Counted from the first letter of the stretch, positions 35,840 through 45,293 are shown. The stretch is 64,000 nucleotides of DNA from Flavobacteriales bacterium (GCA_020635675.1 JACJZJ010000002.1:1-64000); one strand, 5' to 3'. Notes: a model not told the origin generated them from the letters alone. Program-made: numbers and translations.

Positions 35840-38115
35840 CGGTCCTGCTTTTTCAGTTCCAGGGCCAGCCGCACGAACCAGGTCCGGCCTGTTGCGAGCG
35901 GCACGCTCCCACCACCCCCACTGTGCACACCCCCCTCGCCCATCGACGCGTTCAGATCACGCACATCCAGGATGTTCTTGCATCCCAGGGTAAGCCACAG
36001 CCGCTCCTTCCACAGTCCCTTGGAGGCGGAGGCATCGGCCATCTGGTAGTCCGCGATGGTCCCGTGGGCCACACCCGCATCGGTCAGCACGTAGTTGTTC
36101 TGCGAACCCTGGTATTTCCAATACACCGAAGCGCGCCAGGCATGCTTCCAATCCTTCTCGATCGAAGCACGCACCTCCGGGGAGAACAGATAGGGCCGGC
36201 CCGTGGTGTCGGCCAGTTCATCGCGGACACCGGTGATCGCCGCGCCCGCGGAAACATGCCATCCGGCGTGTCCCCACTTCCCACCGACATTTCCGCCCAG
36301 CGTGTGGTACCGGCCGATGTTCACATAGCTGTAGCGGGTGCCGGAGAGCTGCGCGAGGGTGATCCGGTCGCTGATCGCATTGTAGAACATGCCGAGCCCG
36401 AGGCCCCATGCCCGTTCCTCGTTCACCTTGCGGAATGCGAGCTCCAGATCGGCGTGGTGGGACCGCTCCGCGCGAAGGTCCGGGTTGCCGACGATGTCGT
36501 GGTTCACATCCACGAACTGCAGGTAGAGCTCCTTCAGCGAGGGGGCCCGGAAACCGCGCGCGTACCCAGCCCGCAACGTGAGCCGATCGTCGATCCGCCA
36601 CCGCAGGTTCAACGCGGGCGTCACCGGCGCACCGTAGCGCGTGTTGTAGGCGAAGCGCACACCGGGCCGCAGCGTCAGGCCGTGGGCGACGTCCATCTCC
36701 GCACTGCCGAAAATGGCGTTGTCCCCGATGTCCTCCGCCCCGTTCCCGATGCGGTCACCGCTACCCGTTTCGTACACCAGATCGATCCCGACGGAATACC
36801 GCAACCAGGTGCTGTCGGGCGAGGAGGCCAGGGTGCCGCGCAGTTCGGTGAGGGTGAAACGGTTGGTGTCCTGGGCTTCCGCCGCATCCACGAGCGTGGC
36901 GTCCAAGGTGGTCAGGTCGCGGTACCAGGTGATGCGCCTTCGCATGTATCTATCGTGAGCGAGGAGGACATTTATGTGCTTGTCCTCGCGCAGATGCCCC
37001 TCCGCGAAGAGCGCATTGTCCAGACGCGTGGTCACGTAGTCGGCATCGAAGGCCGTTTCATAGTAAGGCACCCGGGGCGCCCCACGATCGACGATGCGGT
37101 CGTGCATGCCTTCGAGCTTGTAGCCGATGTTCCAGTACTTTCCGTTCCATCGGTAGAAGAAGCGTCCGGTGTACTGCTCGCGCGGTTTCCATTGCTGGTG
37201 GCGCGTGCTATCGGCCGGCTGCGGGGCAAGGTCCGGCAGACCTCCCTGGTCCGGATCCCAACCCAGGAACACATCGCGCCCCAGGGTGAGCGCCAGGTCA
37301 TGCCGGGGGCCATGCCGGGTCGCGTTGACGTTGAGGTCCAGCGTACCGATGTGCTCGGCATAGGCCGATGCGCGCACCGCTCCCCTCCCGTCCTTGTCGC
37401 CCTTCCGGGTGATCAGGTTGATCGTTCCGGCCAGCGCGTTGGTCCCGTAGTCCACGCTCAGTGGACCATCGACCACCTCGACTCGCTCGATGCCGGACAG
37501 GTCCAGCTGGCCGAGGTCGAGGTTGCCGTCCTGCCGTCCGATCACCGGCACCCCATCGACCAGGACCTTCACGTTCTCGCCACCCAGCCCCTGCATGCTG
37601 ATGGAGCTGCCCAGCACGTTGTCCTGCGATAGGCGGATGTTCAATTCGTTGCGCAGCGCTCCGGCCAGGTCGCGCGCGGCCATCCGCTGGATGCGCTCCG
37701 CATCGATCACGCGCACCGGCTGCACGGCCTTCTCCACTGAACCCGGTGCGTATTGGCCGGTGATGACCACTTCGCCGAGATCGACCGTGGATGCCTCCAG
37801 CCGATAGGCCCTGGTCCGTGTGTCACGCAGGGTATCCTGGATCGTCACCCGACCGACCGCACTGAGCCGAACGACCGTGCCGCTGGTGTTCAGCGGGACC
37901 GTGGCACGCCCCTGTTGATCGGTCGTGGTGCCGCTTCCGGTCGTTCCGTCCAAGGGCTGGAAGATCACCGTGACGTCCGGCAGTGGGGCATCGGTCCGGG
38001 CATCCGTCACGACCAGGGCGACCTGTGCGGCCAAGGCCTGTGTAATGACGAGCGACAGGCCGACAAGCGCGTGCCGCAACCCCGGGAGTGCCCCTCGCTG
38101 ATGCGCTCCACCCAT
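35836..38115 (-). CDS. TonB-dependent receptor, HmuR-like
   Basis: 759 residues: signal peptide (ending ALAAQ), carboxypeptidase-regulatory-like domain (ALVVTDARTDAPLPDVTV), plug domain (ADLAGAL-type segment AARDLAGALRNELNIRLS, LVDGVPVIGR, IERVEVVDGPLSVDYG) and a 22-strand barrel with FRAPSLKELYLQF, a signature of heme/iron/cobalamin receptors, ending WFVRLALELKK. It sits between two HmuY-type genes and overlaps the downstream one, so heme or a related metal-porphyrin is the favoured substrate. TonB-dependent energy supply is expected from elsewhere in the genome. Confidence 0.9.
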   Translation of the reverse strand: MGGAHQRGALPGLRHALVGLSLVITQALAAQVALVVTDARTDAPLPDVTVIFQPLDGTTGSGTTTDQQGRATVPLNTSGTVVRLSAVGRVTIQDTLRDTRTRAYRLEASTVDLGEVVITGQYAPGSVEKAVQPVRVIDAERIQRMAARDLAGALRNELNIRLSQDNVLGSSISMQGLGGENVKVLVDGVPVIGRQDGNLDLGQLDLSGIERVEVVDGPLSVDYGTNALAGTINLITRKGDKDGRGAVRASAYAEHIGTLDLNVNATRHGPRHDLALTLGRDVFLGWDPDQGGLPDLAPQPADSTRHQQWKPREQYTGRFFYRWNGKYWNIGYKLEGMHDRIVDRGAPRVPYYETAFDADYVTTRLDNALFAEGHLREDKHINVLLAHDRYMRRRITWYRDLTTLDATLVDAAEAQDTNRFTLTELRGTLASSPDSTWLRYSVGIDLVYETGSGDRIGNGAEDIGDNAIFGSAEMDVAHGLTLRPGVRFAYNTRYGAPVTPALNLRWRIDDRLTLRAGYARGFRAPSLKELYLQFVDVNHDIVGNPDLRAERSHHADLELAFRKVNEERAWGLGLGMFYNAISDRITLAQLSGTRYSYVNIGRYHTLGGNVGGKWGHAGWHVSAGAAITGVRDELADTTGRPYLFSPEVRASIEKDWKHAWRASVYWKYQGSQNNYVLTDAGVAHGTIADYQMADASASKGLWKERLWLTLGCKNILDVRDLNASMGEGGVHSGGGGSVPLATGRTWFVRLALELKKQDR

Positions 38116-38130
38116 GCCGGGTCGATGTGC

Positions 38131-39360
38131 TCAGCGAACGATGAAACGGGAATGCACGCGGTAGCCACCTCCCTGGACCTGCACGATGTAGGCACCCGGA
38201 GAGAGGGTCTGCACATCGAGCGGCAGGGTCCGCATCGCCAGTGCCCCATCGAGCGGACGGGCGATCATCACGCGACCGCTCGCATCCAGCACACGCAGAT
38301 CGGCGTGGGTGCCCGGCGCATCGATGAACAGGTTCGTCGTACCGCCTTCGACCGGGTCGGGATAGACCGCGATCGATGCGGCGGGTGCGCCCGCCTCATC
38401 GATCCCGGCGGCGCTGATCAGCTCCTGCGTGAAAGTGATGTCGCCGGTCGCGCTGCCTCCGTAGTCCGTGAAGATGAGCTTCCACACCTGGTCCGATCCG
38501 TCCTTGACGAAATAGCAGCGGTCGGTCGCGATGTCGTATTGGAAGGTCTGCATGTTGAAGGACTTCCAATCGTATCCGATGGTGTTGATGTGCGGATCGT
38601 AGTAGCCACCGGTCCACTCGGCCAATGCGGGATCCATGCCGGCCACGCGCAGGCAGGTGACGTTCCTGTTCTGCAGCACGCCGGCCACGGGGTAGGCCTG
38701 GGGAATGAAGGCGGTGTACTTCGTGAAGAGCAGGTCCCAGTCCGTGGTCAGGGGCTCCCGGTCGAGGGCCATGTTGTTCTCCAGGCTGAAGTAGCCGAAG
38801 TTCTTGTCGGCATAGTTGGCCTTGTTCAGTGATCCGGTGGTCTCGTTGGACCCGTCCAGGTCCGCCCAGGTGAATGTGTAGGTATTGGCGGCCAGGCCAT
38901 CTATCCGCAGTTTCTTCCAGTCACCATTGGCGAGGTGCACCACGAACAGACTATCACCCGCGACCGTGTGGGTCACCAGGTTGTATACGCCCCACCCAAG
39001 GTCGAACTCATCGCTGGTCAACTCCTGGTTCAGCGCGCCGTAGCTCCAGGAGGTGTCGCTGTCATACACCTGCGTCCAGCTGTTCGTCATACCGGCCGTG
39101 TCGAGGGAATTCCACGCACCCACGGCGTAGGGGGCCTTGAAGACGGCGATCCCCTTGGCGGTGTTCACCAGGATCGAGGCGGTGAAGCCGGCGATCTCGA
39201 AGCCCAGGTCCCATTCAACCAAGGGTGCGGTCCGGACCGTGCCGTTCTGGAGGCTGTACCAGACCTGGTCGGCGTTGGCCGGTGCGGTGGTCACGGTCAC
39301 GGTCGTTTGCGCGTTCATGGCGGCTGAAAGGAGCAGTGTCAGCGGGGTCAGGCTTCTCAT
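38131..39360 (-). CDS. HmuY-like protein carrying a T9SS sorting domain
   Basis: 409 residues from the ATG at 39360, where the signal peptide (LTPLTLLLSAAMNAQ) begins; the longer frame upstream to 39447 lacks support. The body repeats the HmuY pattern (VEWDLGFEIAGF, TDWDLLFTKYTAF, NTIGYDWKSFNMQTF, VWKLIFTDYGG), and the C-terminus is a T9SS type A domain (IAVYPDPVEGGTTNLFI to YRVHSRFIVR). It is thus a paralogue of the lipoprotein at 34874 that uses a different route to the surface. It is the first gene of the cluster, 15 bases before the receptor gene. Heme capture at the surface is inferred. Confidence 0.84.
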   Translation of the reverse strand: MRSLTPLTLLLSAAMNAQTTVTVTTAPANADQVWYSLQNGTVRTAPLVEWDLGFEIAGFTASILVNTAKGIAVFKAPYAVGAWNSLDTAGMTNSWTQVYDSDTSWSYGALNQELTSDEFDLGWGVYNLVTHTVAGDSLFVVHLANGDWKKLRIDGLAANTYTFTWADLDGSNETTGSLNKANYADKNFGYFSLENNMALDREPLTTDWDLLFTKYTAFIPQAYPVAGVLQNRNVTCLRVAGMDPALAEWTGGYYDPHINTIGYDWKSFNMQTFQYDIATDRCYFVKDGSDQVWKLIFTDYGGSATGDITFTQELISAAGIDEAGAPAASIAVYPDPVEGGTTNLFIDAPGTHADLRVLDASGRVMIARPLDGALAMRTLPLDVQTLSPGAYIVQVQGGGYRVHSRFIVR

Positions 39361-39623
39361 GGTCGGGGCGTTCAAGGCCGCAAAATTGGGCCTGTCCCAT
39401 GCCTTACTCGTTGCCTCAGATGGCGTTCTGGATGTTCCGTGACGCACGTTTGACGATCCCGTGACGATCGCTGGTCGGTATCCAACGCCGGTGACGACCG
39501 GGGAAATGATGGGGGGCTTGTCGGGAATATGTGGGATCTCCCTAGCTTCGCCCCGCTAAAGGCCTTGCGTTCATGGCGGAACAAGAGGTACCAGCGCTAA
39601 AAGCAAACTCACGCAAGTAGAAC
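39361..39623. promoter_or_regulatory. divergent control region between heme cluster and RRM gene
   Basis: On the minus strand CAATTTTG (39381-39388 read as complement) is one base from TAnnTTTG and 20 bases before the HmuY-like start. On the plus strand TTG at 39518-39520, 22 bases, then TAGCTTCG at 39543-39550 forms a candidate promoter for the RRM gene. The ~70-base RRM leader has a CTTGCGT (39564-39570) / ACGCAAG (39611-39617) pair that could fold just before the ATG. No Fur box could be identified by eye. Confidence 0.4.
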
Positions 39624-40019
39624 ATGAACATTTACGTCGCCAACGTGCCTTACTCAGTGAAGGACCAGGACCTCAGGGAGCTTTTCGAACCCTACGGCGA
39701 GGTCACCTCGGCCAAGATCATCATGGATCGGGCCACCAACCGGAGCCGCGGTTTCGGCTTCGTGGAGATGTCCGATGACTCGGCCGCTCGTCAAGCCATC
39801 GAAGGCACCAATGGCAAGTCGTTCCACGGCCGCGACCTGGTCGTGAACGAAGCTCGTCCGCGTCCTGAAGGGGGCGGCGACCGCCCCTTCCGTGGCGGTG
39901 GTGATCGCGGCGGTTTCCGCAACGATCGCGGTGGTTTCCGCGGTGATCGGGGTGGCTTCCGCGAAGAGCGCGGCGGTTACCGCGACCGGGAGGACCGTTT
40001 CAACCGGGACGAGGACTGA
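39624..40019 (+). CDS. RRM-type RNA-binding protein with RGG-like tail
   Basis: 131 residues: a single RNA recognition motif at ~1-78 with RNP2 (IYVANV, residues 3-8) and RNP1 (RGFGFVEM, 42-49), followed by a basic Gly/Arg/Asp/Phe tail with repeated RGGFR/RGDRGGF units. Bacterial RRM proteins of this type occur in Bacteroidota and cyanobacteria and bind single-stranded RNA, with roles in global post-transcriptional control in Bacteroides. The tail resembles eukaryotic RGG boxes and may add RNA affinity. It is a single-gene transcript closed by a strong hairpin. Confidence 0.93.
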   Translation: MNIYVANVPYSVKDQDLRELFEPYGEVTSAKIIMDRATNRSRGFGFVEMSDDSAARQAIEGTNGKSFHGRDLVVNEARPRPEGGGDRPFRGGGDRGGFRNDRGGFRGDRGGFREERGGYRDREDRFNRDED

Positions 40020-40040
40020 ACCTGATACCACGACAAGACC

Positions 40041-40064
40041 AGGACCCCGCTTCGGCGGGGTCCT
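40041..40064 (+). terminator. intrinsic terminator with UUCG tetraloop
   Basis: AGGACCCCGC, TTCG, GCGGGGTCCT: a perfect 10-bp stem closed by the very stable UUCG loop, then TTCATTTC. It lies 22 bases after the RRM stop. Confidence 0.88.
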
Positions 40065-40169
40065 TTCATTTCGGCCCGACCTTTGCGCGCCGCCACGGCC
40101 CGATCGAACCTCCAGTACGCACGATCGTCCAACAGCACCATGGTCCGTTCATAGCCCAAGCCTCTCCGG

Positions 40170-42683
40170 ATGAAACCCCTGACCGCCCTGGCGATCCTTC
40201 AATGCGTCCTGACCCCTGCGGGACCTGCATGGGCACAACGTCCGCAGGGCGGGGCTCCTCCTCATATCGGAAAGGTCTACGGCAAGGTGCTCGATGCCTC
40301 CACCGGCAAGTCCGCGGCCTATGCCACCGTCGCTTACCTCTGGGGCCCGAAGGACAGCCTGGTCACCGGTTCGATCGTCCGGCCCAACGGGGATTTCGAC
40401 CTGGACCAGCTGCCGCTGGGGCGGGGCACATTGCGGGTGAGCTTCATCGGCTACAGGACATTGGACACACCGGTGACCTTGGACCGCCAGCACCTGGAAC
40501 TGGACCTCGGCGACCTGCAGCTGCATCCGGACCAGGAACTGCTCAAGGAGGTGGAGGTGGTCGGCGAGAAGAGCCAGAGCGTGCTGCGCGTGGACCGGCG
40601 CGTATACAACGTGGACCGCGACCTGGTGAGCAAGGGCGGATCGGCCGTGGATATCATGAAGAACATCCCGGGATTGAGCGTCGATGTGGACGGGAACGTC
40701 AGCCTGCGTAACGCCCAGCCCAAGCTGCTCGTTGACGGGCGGCCCACCTCATTGGAACTGGACCAGATCCCTTCCGACGAGATCGATCATGTGGAAGTGA
40801 TCACGAATCCGTCGGTGGCCTTCGATGCGAACAGCACGGGAGGCATCATCAACGTGGTCCTGAAGAAGAACGACAAGCCGGGATATTCCGGACAGGTCCA
40901 GCTCGGGGCCGGAACGAACGACCGCTACCAGGCCGGGGCGAACATGCAGGTGAAGGAAGGCCGCTTCAACTTCAACCTGTCCTACAACTTCTATTCCGGC
41001 GCCAACCGTACCAAGGGCTTCAACGATCGAACGGACCTCTACGAGGGAGAGGTGCTCGACATCTTCCGGCAGGACAACATGGACGCTAGCAAACGCACCT
41101 ATCAGGGCGGCCGTTTCAGCGTGGATTATGCCGTGACGAACCGGAGCACGCTCACGCTCACCGGCAACGTACGAGGCAGGAACAGCACCAGCGATGAACT
41201 GCAGACCTACTCCACCCGGGAACCCTTCGGCACTTTGTTGAGCAGTGGGGAGCAGGACGTCACCGAACGGCACGGTGGCTACAACATCGGTGGCCGGCTG
41301 GGCTTCTTGCACAAAAGCCCCAAGGAGGGAAAGCAATGGAGCATCGATGCCGGGTATGGGATCAGCCGACGGGACAACACCGACCGCTACGTCCGTACCG
41401 ATCGGGATGCGGAAGGATCGCTCGTGGAGGGAGCGCCTCACATCCAGGACCAGCTCGGCAACTCCAATGGGGAGGAGTTCGACCTGCAGGCCGATGCCCG
41501 GGATCCGCTGAACGAGCGCAACACCATCGAGTACGGTGTGAAGAGCGGATACGATCTGGACCACAGCAAGCTCGATGTGTTCGACAGGAACACCATCGAT
41601 CCGGCCGGTGTGTTCGACAGCACCCTGAGCAACAACTACCGCACCACCAGCCTGATCAACGCGGTCTATGTCAACTGGATCCACAAGCTGTCCGACCATT
41701 GGTCACTGCAGGCGGGACTGCGTTTCGAATCCAGCTGGTTCAAAGGCGAACTGTTGGACCGTGGCGAGGAATTCAGCTACAGCTACCCGGGCGGCGGGAA
41801 GGACCTGGGCCGGGCGCTCTTCCCGGGGATCTACCTGTCACGGAAATGGGATGGCGATGGCGGACGCGAATTGCAGTTCAACATCTCCCGGAAGATCTCC
41901 CGACCGCGTTTCTGGCAATTGACCCCGTTCATCCACTCCAGTGATCCGACCAGCATTCGGCGCGGCAACCCGCTCCTGCGGCCGGAGATGAGCAACCTGG
42001 CCGAGGTGAACCATCTGCTCCCCTTCGGAAATGCGGGGAAGAGCAACTGGCTCACGAGCATCTTCGTACGGCAGACGCAGGACGTGATCACCAGCGTGGC
42101 CTATCCCCTGGAAGAGGACAGCACCATCCTGGTGAACACCTGGGCGAACGGTGACGACAACCGGGACATCGGCTGGGAGAACGCCTTTCGCATCCTCGTG
42201 GGAAAGGACGTGGACATGACCCTGAGCGGGACCGTGCAATACACGCAGGTGGCGTTGACCAGCAATGGCAGCACCTCCAACAATACCGGGTGGAGCGGTG
42301 GCGCGAAGGCCGCGGTCAACTACAAGCCGGTGAAGGTGGTCACCGTGCAACTGTCCGGTGACTACGACTGGCCGCGGATCGTGCCACAGGGGCGTACGGC
42401 ATCGAACTACGGCATCGATGCGAGCGCCAATTGGGACATCACACCCAAGCTTGCCCTGACGGCATCGGTGAACGACGTGTTGAACAGCCGCCACTGGGGA
42501 AGCACCTTCACCACGGACCGGTTCATCCAGGAAACGGACCGGCGAAGGGAATCGCGGTTCGCGCGCCTTACGCTGACCTGGAGGTTCGGCCAGCGGGATG
42601 TATCGCTCTTCCGACGCAACAAGACCCAGCGCGAACAACAACGCGAGCCCGGGTTGGACCAGAACGATCAGGAGGGGTTCTGA
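40170..42683 (+). CDS. Outer-membrane beta-barrel protein (TonB-receptor-like, OMP_b-brl_3 type)
   Basis: 837 residues: signal peptide (ending GPAWAQ), a carboxypeptidase-regulatory-like domain (VYGKVLDASTGKSAAYATV), a plug-like domain (GSAVDIMKNIPGLSVDVDGN, LLVDGRPTSLELDQIPS, VEVITNPSVAFDANSTGGIINVV) and a barrel of the outer membrane beta-barrel family typical of Bacteroidota. The C-terminus has a polar tail (NKTQREQQREPGLDQNDQEGF) beyond the last strand (FARLTLTWRFG). Substrate unknown. GACCTTTG at 40078 is a possible -7 element. It is followed at 74 bases by an RprXY-like two-component pair; co-regulation is possible but not shown. Confidence 0.87.
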   Translation: MKPLTALAILQCVLTPAGPAWAQRPQGGAPPHIGKVYGKVLDASTGKSAAYATVAYLWGPKDSLVTGSIVRPNGDFDLDQLPLGRGTLRVSFIGYRTLDTPVTLDRQHLELDLGDLQLHPDQELLKEVEVVGEKSQSVLRVDRRVYNVDRDLVSKGGSAVDIMKNIPGLSVDVDGNVSLRNAQPKLLVDGRPTSLELDQIPSDEIDHVEVITNPSVAFDANSTGGIINVVLKKNDKPGYSGQVQLGAGTNDRYQAGANMQVKEGRFNFNLSYNFYSGANRTKGFNDRTDLYEGEVLDIFRQDNMDASKRTYQGGRFSVDYAVTNRSTLTLTGNVRGRNSTSDELQTYSTREPFGTLLSSGEQDVTERHGGYNIGGRLGFLHKSPKEGKQWSIDAGYGISRRDNTDRYVRTDRDAEGSLVEGAPHIQDQLGNSNGEEFDLQADARDPLNERNTIEYGVKSGYDLDHSKLDVFDRNTIDPAGVFDSTLSNNYRTTSLINAVYVNWIHKLSDHWSLQAGLRFESSWFKGELLDRGEEFSYSYPGGGKDLGRALFPGIYLSRKWDGDGGRELQFNISRKISRPRFWQLTPFIHSSDPTSIRRGNPLLRPEMSNLAEVNHLLPFGNAGKSNWLTSIFVRQTQDVITSVAYPLEEDSTILVNTWANGDDNRDIGWENAFRILVGKDVDMTLSGTVQYTQVALTSNGSTSNNTGWSGGAKAAVNYKPVKVVTVQLSGDYDWPRIVPQGRTASNYGIDASANWDITPKLALTASVNDVLNSRHWGSTFTTDRFIQETDRRRESRFARLTLTWRFGQRDVSLFRRNKTQREQQREPGLDQNDQEGF

Positions 42684-42736
42684 CCACCGCGATCGAAAGG
42701 ATCGTTAATGCGCGGGCCTGCGCGGGCCCGATGCGC

Positions 42737-42744
42737 TAACATTG
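42737..42744 (+). promoter_or_regulatory. candidate -7 element for the kinase-regulator pair
   Basis: TAACATTG differs from TAnnTTTG at one base and is 13 bases upstream of the kinase ATG at 42758. No convincing -33 element is visible. Confidence 0.35.
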
Positions 42745-42757
42745 TCGGCGACATCCC

Positions 42758-44095
42758 ATGCGGCGGAGAAGTCTGGGCACCATGATCCTGCTGGCCACGC
42801 TGAGCGTGATCGGCGTGCTGCTGACCCAGATGCTCTGGCTGGACCGTGCGTTCCGTCTGCAGCATGAACAGGTCGAACTTCAAAAACAGGAGCAGCAGCA
42901 GCTGGAAAAGCAGTTCAACGATCGTGTGATCATCGCCCTCACGAACGTCACCGAGCAGATCCTTTCGATCAACAAGGACCCCTCCGACCTTTTCGACGCC
43001 GTGAAACAGGAGCGGCCGAACTATTTCGCGGTAACGATCAATGACACGCTCCATCCCTATCTGCTGGAGGCCTTGCTCCGCAGGGAGTTCATGCGAAGGA
43101 ACATCACGGACGATTTCGAATACGGCATCTACGACTGCTTCACCGATTCGATCGTCTATGGCAACTACGTGGTGATGGACAGCGCCGGAACGGACACACT
43201 GCCCCATACGCACCTGCAGAAGCTCGACAAGGACGGACACTACTTCGGCGTATTCTTCCCGAAGCGGTCGAGCTCGCTATGGACGCCGGAGACGGTGAGC
43301 CGCAGCACCTGGATCTATCCCGCGATCGTCAGCATGATCGTCTTCGCCTTCTTCGCATACAGCGTGTGGATCATCATGGGCCAGAAACGGCTCAGCGAGA
43401 TGAAGAACGACTTCATTGGCAACATGACACATGAGCTGAAGACGCCGATCAGCACCATCGCCCTTAGCAGCGAGGTGATCTCGGACCCGGCCATCGTGAA
43501 CGAGCCGGAACGACTGGCGACCTATGCGTCGATCATCCGATCGGAGAACGAAAGGCTTCGGGCCCAGGTGGAGCGCGTGCTGCAACTCGCCACGTTGGAC
43601 CAGGAGAAGCTGGCGCTGAAACGGGAGCGGATAGACATGCACGAGCGGATCCGCCACGTCGTCGATGCTTTCAAGCTGCCCCTGGAGGAGCGACAGGGCA
43701 GCATCGAAATGAACCTTGAGGCGACCGACCATTGGGTGACCGGAGATCCCGTGCACCTGACGAACGTGGTGTTCAATCTGGTGGACAACGCGCTGAAATA
43801 CAGCGCCGGCCCTCCCCGCATCACCATCACCACGCGCATTCGCGGACGGTGGATCGCGGTGGCGGTGGAGGACCGTGGGATCGGCATCCGCAAGGACGAC
43901 CTGAAGCATGTGTTCGAGCGCTTCTACCGCGTACCCACCGGTAACGTGCATAACGTGAAGGGCTTCGGGCTCGGCCTCCACTACGTGCAACAGATCGTCC
44001 ATGCACATGGCGGGGCGATCGAGGTGCAGAGCGAACCGGGCAACGGCAGCATTTTCACATTCCGCATCCCGATCAACAAGAACGAGCGCACATGA
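42758..44095 (+). CDS. Sensor histidine kinase, RprX-like
   Basis: 445 residues: membrane helix ~8-28, a short coiled-coil (35-52), a periplasmic domain to ~185, second helix ~186-207, then directly the phosphoacceptor helix with His225 (GNMTHELKTPIST) without a HAMP domain, and a HATPase_c domain (NVVFNLVDNALKYS, DRGIGIRKDDL, GFGLGLHYV). This layout matches the RprX-type kinases of Bacteroidota. It overlaps its partner regulator by four bases (ATGA). The signal is not known. Confidence 0.9.
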   Translation: MRRRSLGTMILLATLSVIGVLLTQMLWLDRAFRLQHEQVELQKQEQQQLEKQFNDRVIIALTNVTEQILSINKDPSDLFDAVKQERPNYFAVTINDTLHPYLLEALLRREFMRRNITDDFEYGIYDCFTDSIVYGNYVVMDSAGTDTLPHTHLQKLDKDGHYFGVFFPKRSSSLWTPETVSRSTWIYPAIVSMIVFAFFAYSVWIIMGQKRLSEMKNDFIGNMTHELKTPISTIALSSEVISDPAIVNEPERLATYASIIRSENERLRAQVERVLQLATLDQEKLALKRERIDMHERIRHVVDAFKLPLEERQGSIEMNLEATDHWVTGDPVHLTNVVFNLVDNALKYSAGPPRITITTRIRGRWIAVAVEDRGIGIRKDDLKHVFERFYRVPTGNVHNVKGFGLGLHYVQQIVHAHGGAIEVQSEPGNGSIFTFRIPINKNERT

Positions 44096-44790
44096 CCGAG
44101 CGAAAGGCGAACATCCTGTTGGTGGAGGACGACCCCAACCTGGGCTTCGTGATCCAGGACGCCCTGAAACGCCAGGGCTATGCGGTGCATCTGTGCCGCG
44201 ACGGCAAGGAGGGACTGAAGTACTTCAACGAACATGCGTACGACCTGTGCGTGCTGGACGTGATGCTGCCGAACAAGGACGGGTTCGGCCTTGCGGAGGA
44301 CATCCGCCGCACCGATGACCGGGTCCCGATCATCTTCCTAACGGCCAAGAGCCAGACGGAGGACCGCATCACGGGGTTCAAGGCCGGAGGTGACGATTAC
44401 CTCACCAAGCCCTTCAGTCATGAGGAGCTCGCCCTTCGCATCGAGGCGATCCTTCGAAGGACGATCGACAGGACCGGAGCCAAGCAACGGAGGGAGGTCT
44501 TCACACTCGGCGATTACACCTTCGACCACCGCGATCTGACGCTGAAGCATCCCGGGGAGGACCGGAAGCTCACGCGCAAGGAGGCCGAAGTGCTTCGCCT
44601 GCTCTGCATGCACCAGGACCAGGTGCTGCCGCGGGAGCTCGTACTGAACATGGTATGGGGCGATGACACCTACTTCCTTGGCCGAAGCCTGGACGTGTTC
44701 ATCAGCCGGCTGCGCAAGTACCTGAAACGGGACGAACGCGTGCAGATCAACAACGTGCACGGCGTCGGTTTCAAACTGCAGGTGGGGTAA
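44092..44790 (+). CDS. OmpR-family response regulator, RprY-like
   Basis: 232 residues: receiver domain with E12-D13-D14, phosphoacceptor D56 (CVLDVMLPNKDGF), T84 and K106 (LTKPFS), and a winged-helix domain (LTRKEAEVLRLL, VHGVGFKLQVG). It is most like RprY regulators, which in Porphyromonas and Bacteroides affect envelope stress and transport genes. Translational coupling to the kinase is given by the ATGA overlap. The gene ends 45 bases before the convergent yqeY stop. Confidence 0.91.
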   Translation: MTERKANILLVEDDPNLGFVIQDALKRQGYAVHLCRDGKEGLKYFNEHAYDLCVLDVMLPNKDGFGLAEDIRRTDDRVPIIFLTAKSQTEDRITGFKAGGDDYLTKPFSHEELALRIEAILRRTIDRTGAKQRREVFTLGDYTFDHRDLTLKHPGEDRKLTRKEAEVLRLLCMHQDQVLPRELVLNMVWGDDTYFLGRSLDVFISRLRKYLKRDERVQINNVHGVGFKLQVG

Positions 44791-44834
44791 CGGCGGAGAT
44801 CGATATCGTTCCGTTCCGGAGCACCCGCCGTGCT

Positions 44835-45287
44835 TCAGCCGCCCAAAGCCCGTTTCACCGCGGCCGCGATGCGCGCCCCCTCCGCCCTTCCTGCCAGGCG
44901 CTTGTTCGCCTCGCCCATCACCCGCCCCATGTCCTTCATGCTCGAGGCATCTAGCTCCGCGATGATGGCGCCCACCTCCGCCCTCAACTCGGCATCACCG
45001 ATCGACACGGGCAGATAGGCCTCGATGACAAGACCCTGTGCCTCCTCCTCCGCGGCCAGGTCAGCCCTTCCCTGCTGACGATAGATGGCTGCGGCTTCGG
45101 TCCGTTGCTTGTGCAGTTTCTGCAGGATCCGAAGGCCATCCTGCTCGCTCAAGGTGTCCTGACCACCTTCCTTGGTCAGTTCGAGCAGAATGGCGCTCTT
45201 GATCGCACGCAGGGCGTTCAACCGGTCCTTGTCGCGGGCCAGCATGGCGGTCTTGATGTCGGCGTCGATGCGCTGCTTCAGCTCCAT
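44835..45287 (-). CDS. yqeY: GatB/YqeY domain protein
   Basis: 150 residues, full length for the YqeY family, mostly helical, with the family pattern at the N-terminus (LKQRIDADIKTAMLARDKDRLNALRAI region) and the C-terminal SSMKDMGRVMGEANKRLAGRAEG motif. YqeY resembles the tail domain of GatB, the tRNA-dependent amidotransferase subunit, and may bind tRNA; its cellular role is unsettled. It follows ftsZ after six bases, a common arrangement in Bacteroidota, and is the last gene of the dcw transcript. Confidence 0.92.
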   Translation of the reverse strand: MELKQRIDADIKTAMLARDKDRLNALRAIKSAILLELTKEGGQDTLSEQDGLRILQKLHKQRTEAAAIYRQQGRADLAAEEEAQGLVIEAYLPVSIGDAELRAEVGAIIAELDASSMKDMGRVMGEANKRLAGRAEGARIAAAVKRALGG

Positions 45288-45293
45288 GCCCGA

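Noticed and set aside
35923..37632. A 569-codon plus-strand frame opposite the HmuR-like receptor
   Set aside because: Shadow of the minus-strand receptor; no recognisable domain or start signals.
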